Source: Kitasatospora aureofaciens (GTDB taxonomy: Bacteria; Actinomycetota; Actinomycetes; Streptomycetales; Streptomycetaceae). Taken from it: a stretch of DNA of 51,220 nucleotides. The notes under the pieces are model-generated. The model ran no database searches, had not been told where the DNA came from, and was given only the letters and a program-made list of their open reading frames with translations. Shown piece after piece: positions 34,732 to 44,044 of this stretch (the first letter of the stretch is position 1; every line of letters begins with the position of its first letter). Location of the stretch: contig NZ_JAHTKP010000056.1 in the NCBI RefSeq assembly GCF_019192735.1, forward strand, positions 1 through 51,220, written 5' to 3'. Made by a program: the position numbers and the translations under genes.

Positions 34732-37263
34732 ATGTCCGACGAGCTGTTCGACTCCGTCGATGCCCTGCTGGCGGCCGTGAACACCGGCCTGCCGCTTCCG
34801 GCCGAGCGGGCGAGGCTGCGCCTGGCGGCCGGTCTGACGCCTGCGCAGATCGCGGCGGCTCTGCGGGTGGACTCGTCCTTGGTGCGGGGCTGGGAGGATG
34901 GCAGCGCCGTTCCGGGCCCGGACATTGCCCCAGCCTACGCGCGGCTGCTGGCGGGCCTGGCGGAGCGCTTCCCCGCCCCCGCGCAGCCCGCGGCCGCTCC
35001 TGCCCCGGTCGTGCCGCAGGCGTTCACCGCCCCGGCGCCCCCCCAGGACACCGCTGACGGCCTGGCGGTCCCGATGCTCGACCAGAACCCGGACGGCTCG
35101 CTGGTGATGGGCGAGGCGGCGCCGTGTGTGCAGTGTGGTCAGCCCTCCGTCTACCGCGCCCAGGGCCGCCCGATGCACCTGGGCGGGTTCTGCCGCCCCG
35201 CCGCCCCGGCGCCCGAGCCGGCCATCGCTCAGCAGCCGGCCGCCACCTCGGCCCCGGCCGAGCAGCCCCCGGCCACACCCGCGCCCGCTGCTCCCGTCGC
35301 CTCCGGGCCGGTCGCCCCCGCTGCTGCTGCTCCTGCCTCCTCGGCGCCGGTCCGGCCCGTGCCCACCGCGGCCACCGCGTCGCCGGCCCCGGTGGCCGGG
35401 CCGCGCCCGGCGACGACCCGCACGACGGGTCGGCCCGCCGCTGCCCGTCCGGCCGCGGCGCGGCCTGCCAGCTCGGCCGCCACGGCTGCTGCCGCGCGCT
35501 GGTGGCCGGCGGTCGCGCTGGACGTCGCCGAGGACGGCGGCTGGGTGCTGGATGTCCCGCAGGTCCCGGCCCCGGCCGGGGCCAATCTCGGCGACTGGTT
35601 CGCGTGGCTGGGCACCGGGCTGCCGCTGCGCGTCGAGCGCGCCCACCCGGCCGGACGCGGCGGCGACGGCATGGTCTGCCTGACCGCCGCCGCGCTCAAG
35701 CAGCTCGGCCTGCCCGCCGCGCTGCCGACGACCGAGAAGGCCCTGACCGCGCTCCAAGCCAAGCTCGCGAAGGCCGCCGCCGCGGTGGGCATGGAGATCA
35801 GCGACCAGATCGGCCCGTCCTTCCACGCCTTCCGCCGCGCCGGGTCGGCCGGCGGCCCGAAGACCTCGGTCCGAGTCACGGTGGCGCCGTGGCTGGGTCA
35901 GGGCGACGGCCGCCAGCAGGCCACCAGCGCCCTCGCCGGCCCGCTGGCCACCACCCCCGACGGCACCAGGGACGGGCTTGTCCTGGCGCGTCGCTACCGG
36001 GCGTTCACCGCGGACCTGGGCGTCGCGCCGGGGGCGACGACCGCCTCGACCGCGATGCTGCTCCTGGACGCGGTGCGCCCGCGCGTGGAGTGGGTCAAGG
36101 ACCAGGCGACGGGGGAGTGGTCCTCGCACCTGCGCGAGGGCGCACTGCCCACGGGTGACCTGTGCGTGCCGCCGGCCGCCGGGGCCCGCCACCCGCTGAC
36201 CCGCGAACTTCTCAGCAAGGGAGAGGCGGTGTGCGAGGAGGAGGACTACAAGTGGTGGGCCCGCCCCCTCACCGATGACGAGGCCCGGCGTCCGTGGGCG
36301 GTCGCGGTCGACGTCTGCGCCTCCTACCTGTCCGTCACCGACTCCCTGCGCCTGCCCATCGGCCCGTACGCGTACGTGGAGCACCCGGCCTGGGACGGCG
36401 GCAAGAGGGCCGGCCTGTGGTGGTGCGACTTCACCGGCATCGCGGTGGACGAGCTGCTGCCGCACCCGGCCACCTTCCACGGCCAGCCGCCCACCGGCCC
36501 GAGCTGGTACGCCACCGTGACGGTCGCCTACATGGCCACCACCTACGGCTTCGACCCGGCCACCATCACCGCCGCCTACCTGGCCGCCCACACCGCCCCG
36601 CTGCTCAAGGAGTGGACCACCCGCATCCGCTCCGGCTACAAGCGGACCTACGCCGACCTCGGCCTGGTCGACGGCCAGAGCCCGACCGAGTTCCTGGCCG
36701 CCTACGCCGTACACAAGGACGCCAGCACCGATCCGGTCCGCGCGGACGCCCTGGTCCTCGCCGGGGCCTACAAGAACATCTACAAGGGCGGCATCGGCAA
36801 GTGGGCCGACTCCGCCCGCCACCTGGACGACCAGACGTGGCTGGAGAAGGTCGCCACCGCGTGGTCCTACGACCCCGCGCTGCGCTTCCACGTCATCGCC
36901 GCCGCCCGCATCGCCGCCCACCGCCGCCTGCGCAAAACCCTGCTGCTCACCGGCCGCGCCCCCTTCGCGGTCAACGTCGACAGCTACCTGTACGCCACCG
37001 ACGCCCCGTCCCCGCTGGAGCTGCTCCCGGTCAAGGACGACGGCACCCCGGTCCCCGGCGCGCTGCGCCTGGGCATCGCCCCGGGCAGCCACAAGCACGA
37101 GGCCTCGATCCCGCTTGAGGCCGTGGTCGAGGCGATGGGCCGCCAGGAGCACCCCTCCAAGCTGGTCCACCACTACACCATCGACGGCACCCCGATCGGC
37201 CACCAGCAGCCCGGCACCGACGCGGCCGGCACCGGCAACGACGATGAGGAAGGCGGTAACTGA
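34732..37263 (+). CDS. tap: telomere-associated protein Tap
   Basis: This 843-residue protein would recruit the terminal protein to the 3' telomere overhang. The N-terminus has the Tap signature: LFDSVDALLAAVN, then AGLTPAQIAAALRVDSSLVR and GWEDGS (XRE-type HTH, residues 36-57), then YARLLAGLAERFP. A cysteine motif (PCVQCGQPSVY and GGFC, about 125-150) and a long Ala/Pro linker (about 155-255) lead into a large globular C-terminal domain. GAGGAG upstream of ATG 34732 supports the start. It overlaps tpg by one base (TGATG). With the palindromic end at 51220 it identifies a linear replicon. Confidence 0.88.
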   Translation: MSDELFDSVDALLAAVNTGLPLPAERARLRLAAGLTPAQIAAALRVDSSLVRGWEDGSAVPGPDIAPAYARLLAGLAERFPAPAQPAAAPAPVVPQAFTAPAPPQDTADGLAVPMLDQNPDGSLVMGEAAPCVQCGQPSVYRAQGRPMHLGGFCRPAAPAPEPAIAQQPAATSAPAEQPPATPAPAAPVASGPVAPAAAAPASSAPVRPVPTAATASPAPVAGPRPATTRTTGRPAAARPAAARPASSAATAAAARWWPAVALDVAEDGGWVLDVPQVPAPAGANLGDWFAWLGTGLPLRVERAHPAGRGGDGMVCLTAAALKQLGLPAALPTTEKALTALQAKLAKAAAAVGMEISDQIGPSFHAFRRAGSAGGPKTSVRVTVAPWLGQGDGRQQATSALAGPLATTPDGTRDGLVLARRYRAFTADLGVAPGATTASTAMLLLDAVRPRVEWVKDQATGEWSSHLREGALPTGDLCVPPAAGARHPLTRELLSKGEAVCEEEDYKWWARPLTDDEARRPWAVAVDVCASYLSVTDSLRLPIGPYAYVEHPAWDGGKRAGLWWCDFTGIAVDELLPHPATFHGQPPTGPSWYATVTVAYMATTYGFDPATITAAYLAAHTAPLLKEWTTRIRSGYKRTYADLGLVDGQSPTEFLAAYAVHKDASTDPVRADALVLAGAYKNIYKGGIGKWADSARHLDDQTWLEKVATAWSYDPALRFHVIAAARIAAHRRLRKTLLLTGRAPFAVNVDSYLYATDAPSPLELLPVKDDGTPVPGALRLGIAPGSHKHEASIPLEAVVEAMGRQEHPSKLVHHYTIDGTPIGHQQPGTDAAGTGNDDEEGGN

Positions 37264-37814
37264 TGGCGGGCGGCAAGGGGTTGTTCGGCCGGGTACGCGA
37301 GGCCATGTTCCCCTCCCGGAAGGCGCCGGTGCAGTCCACGACGCAGGCCGGTCAGGTGCGGGAGCGCAAGTACGGCGGCAGCACCAAGGCCATGGCCGCC
37401 GCCTACGGCGTCGCGCCGCGCACCGTGCTGCGCTGGATCGACGGCACCCGCCACCCCAAGGGGGCGGACGCCGAGCGGCTGCAGCGCGAGGCGGTCGACG
37501 TGCAGACCACCGAGCGCGGCCGGGAGCGCAGGGCCAAGCAGCTGGCTCAGCGCGGCACGGTCTCCGGGATCGGGGCCCGGGTCGGCCGCGCCGTGTCGTT
37601 CGAGATCCGCGGCTCGGACGCGGTTCGGGCCCGCGACATCCACCTGAACCTCTCGGGCGAGCAGGCGGCTGCCCTGGCCCTCGCCGAGGACGAGGACGAG
37701 CTACGACAGATCGTCGGCCAAGCCCTCGCGGACTACTTCAACGGAGGCGCCGGCTACGGAGGCTTCTCGGCTGACGACTTCGACTTCGACCCAAGCGACT
37801 TCGACCTGAGCTGA
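37263..37814 (+). CDS. tpg: telomere terminal protein Tpg
   Basis: This 183-residue protein is expected to become covalently attached to the 5' ends and prime end-patching synthesis. An HTH of Tpg type (KAMAAAYGVAPRTVLRWIDG, residues 40-59) is followed by a basic helical region (TTERGRERRAKQL) and a C-terminal strand-helix domain (VSFEIRGSDAVRARDIHLNL, then LRQIVGQALADYF). An acidic Gly/Phe/Asp tail ends it. It is coupled to tap (overlapping TGATG). A damaged near-copy lies 4.4 kb downstream. Confidence 0.87.
   Translation: MAGGKGLFGRVREAMFPSRKAPVQSTTQAGQVRERKYGGSTKAMAAAYGVAPRTVLRWIDGTRHPKGADAERLQREAVDVQTTERGRERRAKQLAQRGTVSGIGARVGRAVSFEIRGSDAVRARDIHLNLSGEQAAALALAEDEDELRQIVGQALADYFNGGAGYGGFSADDFDFDPSDFDLS
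37338..37795 (+). repeat. tpg direct repeat, copy 1
   Basis: This stretch of tpg recurs at 41754-42211 at a constant offset of 4416 bp with no indel and only scattered substitutions. Just after it, copy 2 lacks one G. The two copies bracket the three-gene Lamassu/ABC-3C-like cassette. Confidence 0.85.
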
Positions 37815-38137
37815 ACGTCTTACCGGTGTCGGCCAGGGGTGCGCCAGCGGGCCAGTGCCGCCGCTTGCTGCGTTGACTGCGAACCCCGGTCTACCGCCAT
37901 CCGCCGCGGTGGACCAGGATTCACGCTGAACCCGGCCGCTGCCCGGTAGGGGGCGGAGACAAGCCGCCCTGTTGTCAGGGTAGTTGCGGACTGCTGTACC
38001 CATTGCCACGGTCAGTCACCGAGTGGTCTACTTGGCCAGTCCTCGACGGATGATCTAGGGGGTGGTGCTGGTGCTGGTGCGTCAGCGGCCAGCGGGACCA
38101 TCGGCCGTCCCTGCGCGCCCGCCCGCGTCAGATCGGG
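37815..38137. other. intergenic region between tpg and the defence cassette
   Basis: About 320 bp have no supportable gene. It separates the telomere operon from the DUF4297 nuclease gene and must carry the cassette promoter. No strong hairpin is evident after tpg. Confidence 0.5.
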
Positions 38138-39229
38138 GTGCAGGTGTCTGCAGCGCCGGCTGACGGAGGACGCCGAAGCCGCCGCGGCTTCGCGTACCAG
38201 GATGTGATCACCCTCCTCGACTGCCTTGACATGCACGAGGGTATGTGGACGCAGGTCTCCTGGGAGGACCTGGAAGACATCGTCTGCATCAACGGGGACG
38301 CCCCGGTCTACCGCCAGGTGAAGACGATCGAGGAAGCCGGCAAGCGCCACAGCGTCGCCGACGTCTGCCGCCCGGACATCGTCAAGAAGCCCGAGAGCAG
38401 CTACCTGGGGAAGCTGTTCCTCGGCAAGCCCCTCCCGGCCGGCACGCGCTTCACGTTCATCGTCAACGAGAGCCCACAGGCCGACTTCCACGCGTTCGTC
38501 ACGGAACGCGGCAAGCCCCGCGGTCCCGTCCCACCGGAGACCCGGGCCGACATCGTCCGGCGGCTAAACGGCGTCGTCCTTCCGGACGAGCGTGACGTGG
38601 GCTGGTGCGTGGACCGTCTCGAAGTCCTGGTCGAGGGCAGAACCATCGAGCAGGTCGAGGACAGGGCGATACGGCGGCTCGGACCCATCGTGGGCAAGAG
38701 CCTGGGGCAGCCAGCTCTGACCACCGAGGTAGAGGACGTCATGGTCTGGCTGGGAGTGCGCATCGCCCGCGACGCGATGGCTCCTCGGCCGCGCGTTGTG
38801 CCGGCTGCGGACTTCCACGACATGCTCCAGGCGGCCATCGCCAAGGTCACCGGCCGACGCCAGGACGGCAGCACCGCGCCCCTGACGAAGCTGGCCGACA
38901 AGCTCGCGGCCGCAGGCATCCCCGGGGTGGAAGCGGAGGTCCATCAGGAGAACGCCTTCAAGTACCGCCGCACCTGGCGGGGCAGCCTCGGCCCGGCGCG
39001 CGAGCAGATGGATGTCTTCGCGGACGAGGTCTACGCGGTCTGCTCCCGCGTCATGGCCGAGCGCCGCGCCGGACGCATCCCGGCAGGGTCGGAGGCCTAC
39101 CTCGAAACCCTCTCGCGGATTGAGAACCTCCCCGCGGTGAGCACCGGGGCCGTGCCCCTGGCCCGCGCCCATGCCGTCCTCGCGGACATCACTGCCCGCT
39201 GCCAGAATCGGTACGCCGATGCGTCCTAG
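38138..39229 (+). CDS. DUF4297/Cap4-type dsDNA nuclease, effector of a Lamassu/ABC-3C-like system
   Basis: This 363-residue protein has an N-terminal PD-(D/E)XK-type nuclease domain of the DUF4297 kind: GFAYQDVITLLDCL (17-30), the acidic strand WEDLEDIV (42-49) and the Q60-V-K62 motif in VYRQVKTIE. These are the residues expected to hold metal and the phosphate. The C-terminal two thirds are helical and probably contact the ATPase complex. GTG 38138 and GTG 38144 are equally possible starts. It is followed by a winged-helix protein and an SMC-like ATPase in overlapping order. That set matches Lamassu (LmuA, LmuC, LmuB) or ABC-three-component defence systems. Confidence 0.78.
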   Translation: MQVSAAPADGGRRSRRGFAYQDVITLLDCLDMHEGMWTQVSWEDLEDIVCINGDAPVYRQVKTIEEAGKRHSVADVCRPDIVKKPESSYLGKLFLGKPLPAGTRFTFIVNESPQADFHAFVTERGKPRGPVPPETRADIVRRLNGVVLPDERDVGWCVDRLEVLVEGRTIEQVEDRAIRRLGPIVGKSLGQPALTTEVEDVMVWLGVRIARDAMAPRPRVVPAADFHDMLQAAIAKVTGRRQDGSTAPLTKLADKLAAAGIPGVEAEVHQENAFKYRRTWRGSLGPAREQMDVFADEVYAVCSRVMAERRAGRIPAGSEAYLETLSRIENLPAVSTGAVPLARAHAVLADITARCQNRYADAS

Positions 39230-39800
39230 CATCGCAGCGAGCGCCGTCCCGCCCCTCCACCGGCCCTGGGACCCGGACGACTCACCGGACTTCCACGCCT
39301 CCCGGCTGCTCCTCCTGCTCGCCGAGTGCGGCAGCCAGCCCGGACCGCACATCGCCGGCCGGACCAAGCTGGCGAAGCTCGACTTCTTCCTCCGCTACCC
39401 GGCCTTCCTAGAACGCGCTCACGAGGCACTCGCAGACGCAATCCAGGACGACGCGGCATTCCGAGCATCCATGCCCGAAGAAGTCGAGGCTCCGATGATC
39501 CGCTACCGCTTCGGGCCCTGGGACCCCCGCTACCGGCAGTTCCTGGCCTTCCTCGCGGCCCGCGACCTCATCACCATCACGACGAGCCACAAACCCGAGC
39601 GCGTCCGCCTGACCGCCAGGGGCAAGAAGACCGCTGCCACCCTCGCAGCGATGGAGCAGTTCCGGCCCATCGTCGCCCGCTGCCACGCCATGCGCGGCAA
39701 CCTCGCCGAGTGGTCCGGTACCGACCTGAAGAACCTCGTCTATCAGCTCTTCCCTGAAGAGGTTGCAGACCTCGCCTACCACCAGGAGATCAGGCCATGA
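39219..39800 (+). CDS. LmuC/ABC-3C middle-component-like winged-helix protein
   Basis: This 193-residue protein starts at ATG 39219, overlapping the nuclease stop by 11 nt. It has the layout of ABC-3C middle components: RLLLLLAECG, then GRTKLAKLDFFLRYPAFLE, then MIRYRFGPWDPRYRQFLAFL and a wing-type end (DLITITTSHKPERVRLTARG). It probably bridges the ATPase and the nuclease effector. The start is chosen by overlap. The frame is open further upstream inside the nuclease gene. Confidence 0.7.
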   Translation: MRPSIAASAVPPLHRPWDPDDSPDFHASRLLLLLAECGSQPGPHIAGRTKLAKLDFFLRYPAFLERAHEALADAIQDDAAFRASMPEEVEAPMIRYRFGPWDPRYRQFLAFLAARDLITITTSHKPERVRLTARGKKTAATLAAMEQFRPIVARCHAMRGNLAEWSGTDLKNLVYQLFPEEVADLAYHQEIRP

Positions 39801-41719
39801 CCGAGCCCACGGCACCCTCCCGGCCCGGGCTCCGGGTCGAGGCGATCACACTGGTCCACGCGTCGGGCGAGATCGACAAGTACACGTTCAACACGGCCGG
39901 CCTGAACATCATCCAAGGTGTCAGGAACAGCTCGAAGACCACCACCCTCAAGGCCATCGACTACTGCCTTGGGAAGAGCGGGAGCCCTGCCGACGCGCTG
40001 AAGGCAGCGGTCGCCGACGAGTACATCGAGATCCTCGCCGACCTGACCGTCAACGGAAGTCCGGCCGAGATCCGGCGAAGCCTGCAGCACGGGCGCCAGA
40101 ACAAGGTCGTCGTGAACGGCAACGAGTTCCCCGTCGCCGAGTTCTCCAGCCGTATCCTGCGCGAGCTCGGCTGGCCGGACCTCAGCATCCCCAAAGGACT
40201 TCACGCCGCGACCGCAACCGAGCTTGTGCCCCTCAGCTTCCGCAGCGTGCTGCGCCATATGTACCGCAACGAGGACTCCTGGACCCAGTTCGCCGACAAG
40301 GAGCAGGAGTACCTCCGGCGTGCGGTGATCAGCTTCCTGCTCGGATTCGCCCCGGCCCGATACAACAACAACGACTTTGCCCTCGCGGCCGCGCAGCGCA
40401 ACCTCACCCAGGCCCAAGCGACGGAGCGGGAAGTCCACGACAGCACAGATCGAGCCATCGCCGCCGTGTGCGAGAACCTGCAGCTCCCGATCGCCCGGAC
40501 ACAACAGCAGGTCGACCTGGTGCGGGAAGACCTCCAGGCCGAGCTCGACTCCGTCCACGAACAGCGCCGCCGGCTGACCCAGGAGGTCGAGCTCCTCGTT
40601 GTCGAAGGCCCCAGCGGTACCACTCCGGGCTACGACAGGACGCTCTCCGGGCAGTACGAGCGGGCCACCCAGGAACTGACCCAGGCAGCCGAGACGGTCG
40701 CCGACCTCGAGCAGGTCCTCGCGGCCCACGTCCAGTCCCAGAACACCGTCAAGGCCGAGATCGCCCGCATGGACCGGCTGATCGCCTCGGTGGACGTGTT
40801 CGGCAGCCTCCCGGTACGACTCTGCCCCGCCTGTGAGCAGAAGATCGACGTCCACCGTGACCACCCCGAGGGCTCCTGCTATGTGTGCATGCAGCCGGTC
40901 ACTGACGACCAGCGCCGGCGCCGCGGAGAACTGGAACAGCGATCGCTGACCGCTGAGGACGAAGACCTTGAAGAGGTCATCACCCGCACACGCCGCGACC
41001 TCGACCAGGCCAAGGCCGATCACCAGCAGGCCCAAAGCCACCACCACGACCTCGCCGCTCGGCTGAACACCGATCGGGCCGCCAGCCTCGCGCCGTTCAT
41101 GAGCACGCTCGAAGAGATAGCAGCCCGACTTGCCCAACTGCAGCAGAAGCTCATGGCCTTGCCGGCTGTTGACGAAATGATCGCCCGCAAAGCAGCCGCC
41201 ACGGAAGCGACCGAGCAGGCTGCTCGGCGCCTGGCCCATCTGCAGCGGCAGATTGACGAGGGACCCCGTCCCGGTAAGACCCCCCTCGACCGCTGCGCAG
41301 TGTTCGCCGAGCGGATGAACGAGTTCCTGGACCGCCACCGTGAGGACGTGTGGGTGACCAGCAACGTGACGATCAGCGCCGACGACCTGACCTTCTACGT
41401 CGGCACCCGGCCCTGGCACCAGGCTCTCGGGGCCGAAGCCACGGTCCTATTCTTTCTCGCCTATAGCCGGGCTCTGCTCTTCCTCGCCAAGGACATGGAC
41501 GGCGACTGCCCCTATCCCGGACTACTGATGCTCGACAACCCGTTCCAGCAGGGCATTGCCGACGAGGTCGTGCACGGCGTCTTGCGCGACATTGCCGAAG
41601 CCGCCCGGGAGACCGGGTCCCAGGTAATTTCCACCCAGGCGGTGCCGGTGCCCGGCCCAGCAGCCTCGATCAGACAAATCCGGATGCAGAAGACCTACAT
41701 CGGAGAATCCGCCAGCTGA
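39797..41719 (+). CDS. LmuB/ABC-3C-like SMC-family ATPase
   Basis: This 640-residue ATPase would sense invading DNA and control the nuclease. The P-loop GVRNSSKTT (41-49) has serine at position 46, where the invariant glycine of GxxxxGK is expected, followed by the YCLG segment seen in ABC-3C ATPases. Coiled coils (about 190-330 and 380-480) flank a zinc ribbon, C343/C346 and C361/C364. Walker B is LLMLDNPFQQG with D580 and asparagine at the catalytic glutamate position. The ATG overlaps the upstream stop. Both substitutions could reflect a family variation rather than loss of function. Confidence 0.75.
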   Translation: MTEPTAPSRPGLRVEAITLVHASGEIDKYTFNTAGLNIIQGVRNSSKTTTLKAIDYCLGKSGSPADALKAAVADEYIEILADLTVNGSPAEIRRSLQHGRQNKVVVNGNEFPVAEFSSRILRELGWPDLSIPKGLHAATATELVPLSFRSVLRHMYRNEDSWTQFADKEQEYLRRAVISFLLGFAPARYNNNDFALAAAQRNLTQAQATEREVHDSTDRAIAAVCENLQLPIARTQQQVDLVREDLQAELDSVHEQRRRLTQEVELLVVEGPSGTTPGYDRTLSGQYERATQELTQAAETVADLEQVLAAHVQSQNTVKAEIARMDRLIASVDVFGSLPVRLCPACEQKIDVHRDHPEGSCYVCMQPVTDDQRRRRGELEQRSLTAEDEDLEEVITRTRRDLDQAKADHQQAQSHHHDLAARLNTDRAASLAPFMSTLEEIAARLAQLQQKLMALPAVDEMIARKAAATEATEQAARRLAHLQRQIDEGPRPGKTPLDRCAVFAERMNEFLDRHREDVWVTSNVTISADDLTFYVGTRPWHQALGAEATVLFFLAYSRALLFLAKDMDGDCPYPGLLMLDNPFQQGIADEVVHGVLRDIAEAARETGSQVISTQAVPVPGPAASIRQIRMQKTYIGESAS

Positions 41720-41753
41720 ACGAGCCAAGCCCGATGGGACCAGTCCAGCGCCC

Positions 41754-42211
41754 ACGACGCAGGCCGGTCAGGTGCGGGAGCGCAAGTACGGCGGGAACAC
41801 CAAGGCCATGGCCGCCGCTGACGGCGTCGCGCCGCGCACCGTGCTGCGCTGGATCGATGGCACCCGCCACCCCAAGGGGGCGGACGCCGAGCGGCTGCAG
41901 CGCGAGGCGGTCGATGTGCAGACCACGGAGCGGGGCCGGGAGCGCAGGGCCAGGCAGCTGGCTCAGCGCGGCACGGTCTCCGGGATCGGGGCCCGGGTTG
42001 GCCGCGCCGTCAGTTTCGAGATCCGCGGCTCGGACGCGGTTCGGGCCCGTGACCTCCACCTGAACCTCTCGGGCGAGCAGGCCGCCGCCCTGGCGCTCGC
42101 CGAGGACGAGGTCGAGGTGCGGCAGATCGTCGGCCAGGCCCTCGCCGACTACTTCAACGGCGGCGTCGGCTACGGAGGCTTCTCGGCTGGCGACTTCGAC
42201 TTCGACCCAAC
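41754..42211 (+). repeat. tpg direct repeat, copy 2
   Basis: Partner of the repeat at 37338-37795 in the same orientation. Homologous exchange between the two would excise or duplicate the 4.4-kb unit carrying the nuclease, middle-component and ATPase genes. Confidence 0.85.
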
Positions 42212-42230
42212 GACTTCGACCTCAACTGAC
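41754..42230 (+). pseudogene. damaged second copy of tpg
   Basis: The frame from GTG 41772 (RERKYGGNTKAMAAADGVAP onward) repeats Tpg residues from about 37 to the acidic tail. The first 25 or so codons of tpg are absent. A one-base deletion (position 37795 of copy 1 has no counterpart after 42210) shifts the frame, so the DFDLS end is lost and translation would run on to 42410. Some residues in the HTH are changed (AAAYG to AAADG). It is most likely an inactive duplicate. Confidence 0.8.
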
Positions 42231-42310
42231 CGCCAAGACTGGGCCAGCACACGAGACTGCCGACTGGGCTCCCAGCGGCTGTCAATCTCCGCGGCGGGGA
42301 TACTGGGTAC

Positions 42311-43704
42311 GTGGAATTCTTCGACTCCGAGGGCATGTGGTGGCTGCCCGATACACCTGACTCGAAGGTGCCAGGGACGCTCAGCTATAGCCCCGACGGG
42401 CTTAAATTGACTGTCTATGGAAGGGGGCTGCAACCGGTCTTGATGCCGGCGGCTGCAGGAGCGCCGTCGGTGTTCACCAAGTGGGAGGTGAACCCTCTCG
42501 CGCACGGGGAGCTGCGGGACGGTCGCCCAGTGACCTTGATTTCCGCTGCGGGTTTGTGGCCATGCCCGAGCTAGCGGTGCAAGAGCAGTCGTACCGAGTC
42601 GCGCTCGCGTTGGTCGGCGAACTCGCCCCAGGCGCTGCCTTCACGGGGATCCGAGCCAAGTTCGACCACCTGGCAGCCTGGGCGGGTGCACCTGAGCTGG
42701 TTAGCGGCCTTTCGTCGGACCCCATCAAGGTTCATGCGGCACCGAAAGACTTGATGACGACTAGGTGGGGCGATGCACGCCTGACGCTTCAATGCTGGGC
42801 GATCGGTAGCAGGAGCTGGACAGCCATCCACTTGGATAGGTCGTGCTCCTACTCCGCTGAGGTGACCTCAGCCCAAGAGTGGAGGGAACTGCTTGGAACC
42901 TACCTTCGACCCTTCCAAGACCTCTTGGTCCTCTGTCTCGGTCGAGCCATTGGCATGCACCGACTTGAATTGCTGCCCGAAGGATCCGATGCCTGGTGCG
43001 AGGCCTTCTTCGCCATAACTCCGGTGGCCACGGTTTCGAGCGAGTCGGTCCGAAGTCCAAGAATGCCTACGATGCTTACGGCCACTACGAGTCCAATGCC
43101 GCTGGCCGATCTGCTGCCCAGGTGGCTTGACCTGCGAGATGAGCTTGAAGGCGTGCTTGTAACGCTGCTCGCACCGTTCTATGCGCCATTCACCTATGCC
43201 GAGCACCAGTTCGCAAACTTGGTGCAGAGTGCAGAGGCCTACCACGACGCCCGCAAGAAGGAGTTCGGCACCACCGATGTCTCCAAGCCGGACCACAAGG
43301 AGCGGGTCAAGCAGGTGGTAGCGGCGCTCGACAGTGCTGGTCTGGACGCCGACACCACTACCTGGGTGCGAAACGTCATCCAGGCGCGTAATGACAAACC
43401 AATGTGGAGGAAGCTCAACGACGTGGTAGCTGCAACCGGTGCCCTGGGCGAAGAAGTCGTCGACTGGGCTCCTGACTTCGTCGGCAACTTGACGCAGACC
43501 CGCAACAAGGTCTCCCATGGCAGCGCGACACGGCAACACGTCCTCACGGCGGAAGAGCGCCACTGGCATGGCCAGGTACTCCTGTGGGTCATGCGGACCC
43601 GCCTGCTGCAGGACCTCGGTTGCGCAGACGCCGATACCAGAGCGTTGGAGAACGACGTGTTCCAGTTCGCCCTGGAACAGCTCATCGGGATTGACACTCT
43701 GTGA
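42311..43704 (+). pseudogene. HEPN-domain (ApeA-like) abortive-infection gene, frameshifted
   Basis: The 5' part (42311 to about 42560) encodes MWWLPDTPDSKVPGTLSYS and GLKLTVYG, typical of an ApeA N-terminal domain, and runs out at a TAG near 42574. The rest continues in another frame from about 42550 (FVAMPELAVQEQSYRVALAL) to 43704 and ends in a HEPN domain with the RNase motif RNKVSH (R-x4-H). A loss of one base near 42550 explains the break. No obvious slippery heptamer is visible, so mutation is more likely than programmed frameshifting. The intact protein would have about 464 residues. GC content is lower than in neighbours, which suggests a separate origin. Confidence 0.65.
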
Positions 43705-43849
43705 GTCGGCTGGCGATGTGTACGGCGGTTAGCGCCTTGCTCGAGCCGGCGTGGCGCCAAGCTGGGCGAGGGGCTTCTGACGGAGACGGACGGGGCGGCG
43801 GGTTTGCCGGCGGGCGGCGTGGTGGTGTCCTGGCTGACAGCTGCCCACG

Positions 43850-44044
43850 GGTCGTCCTCGTCGCAGCGGACTCACCGAGCTCTACCCGGTGAAAGACCGT
43901 GCTGCCTGAGCCGGCCACCATGGGGCTGTCGCGGCCCCCTGTCGCGCCCTGTGACCTGACCCTATGAGGGCCGGGCCCCCTTCCGTGCTCAGCCCGGCGA
44001 TGCCTATCGTCCGGGTGTGTACGAGCTCGGGAAGGAGGCCCGAC
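43850..44044 (+). ncRNA. candidate IS110 bridge-RNA region (left end of the element)
   Basis: IS110-group elements express a structured bridge RNA from the non-coding end just upstream of the transposase. Here that stretch holds two hairpins: GGGGC/GCCCC at 43922-43926 and 43934-43938, and GCCGGGC/GCCCGGC at 43970-43976 and 43992-43998 with a 15-nt loop. The exact ends and the guide loops cannot be set from one copy. The rest of 43705-44044 shows no gene. Confidence 0.35.
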
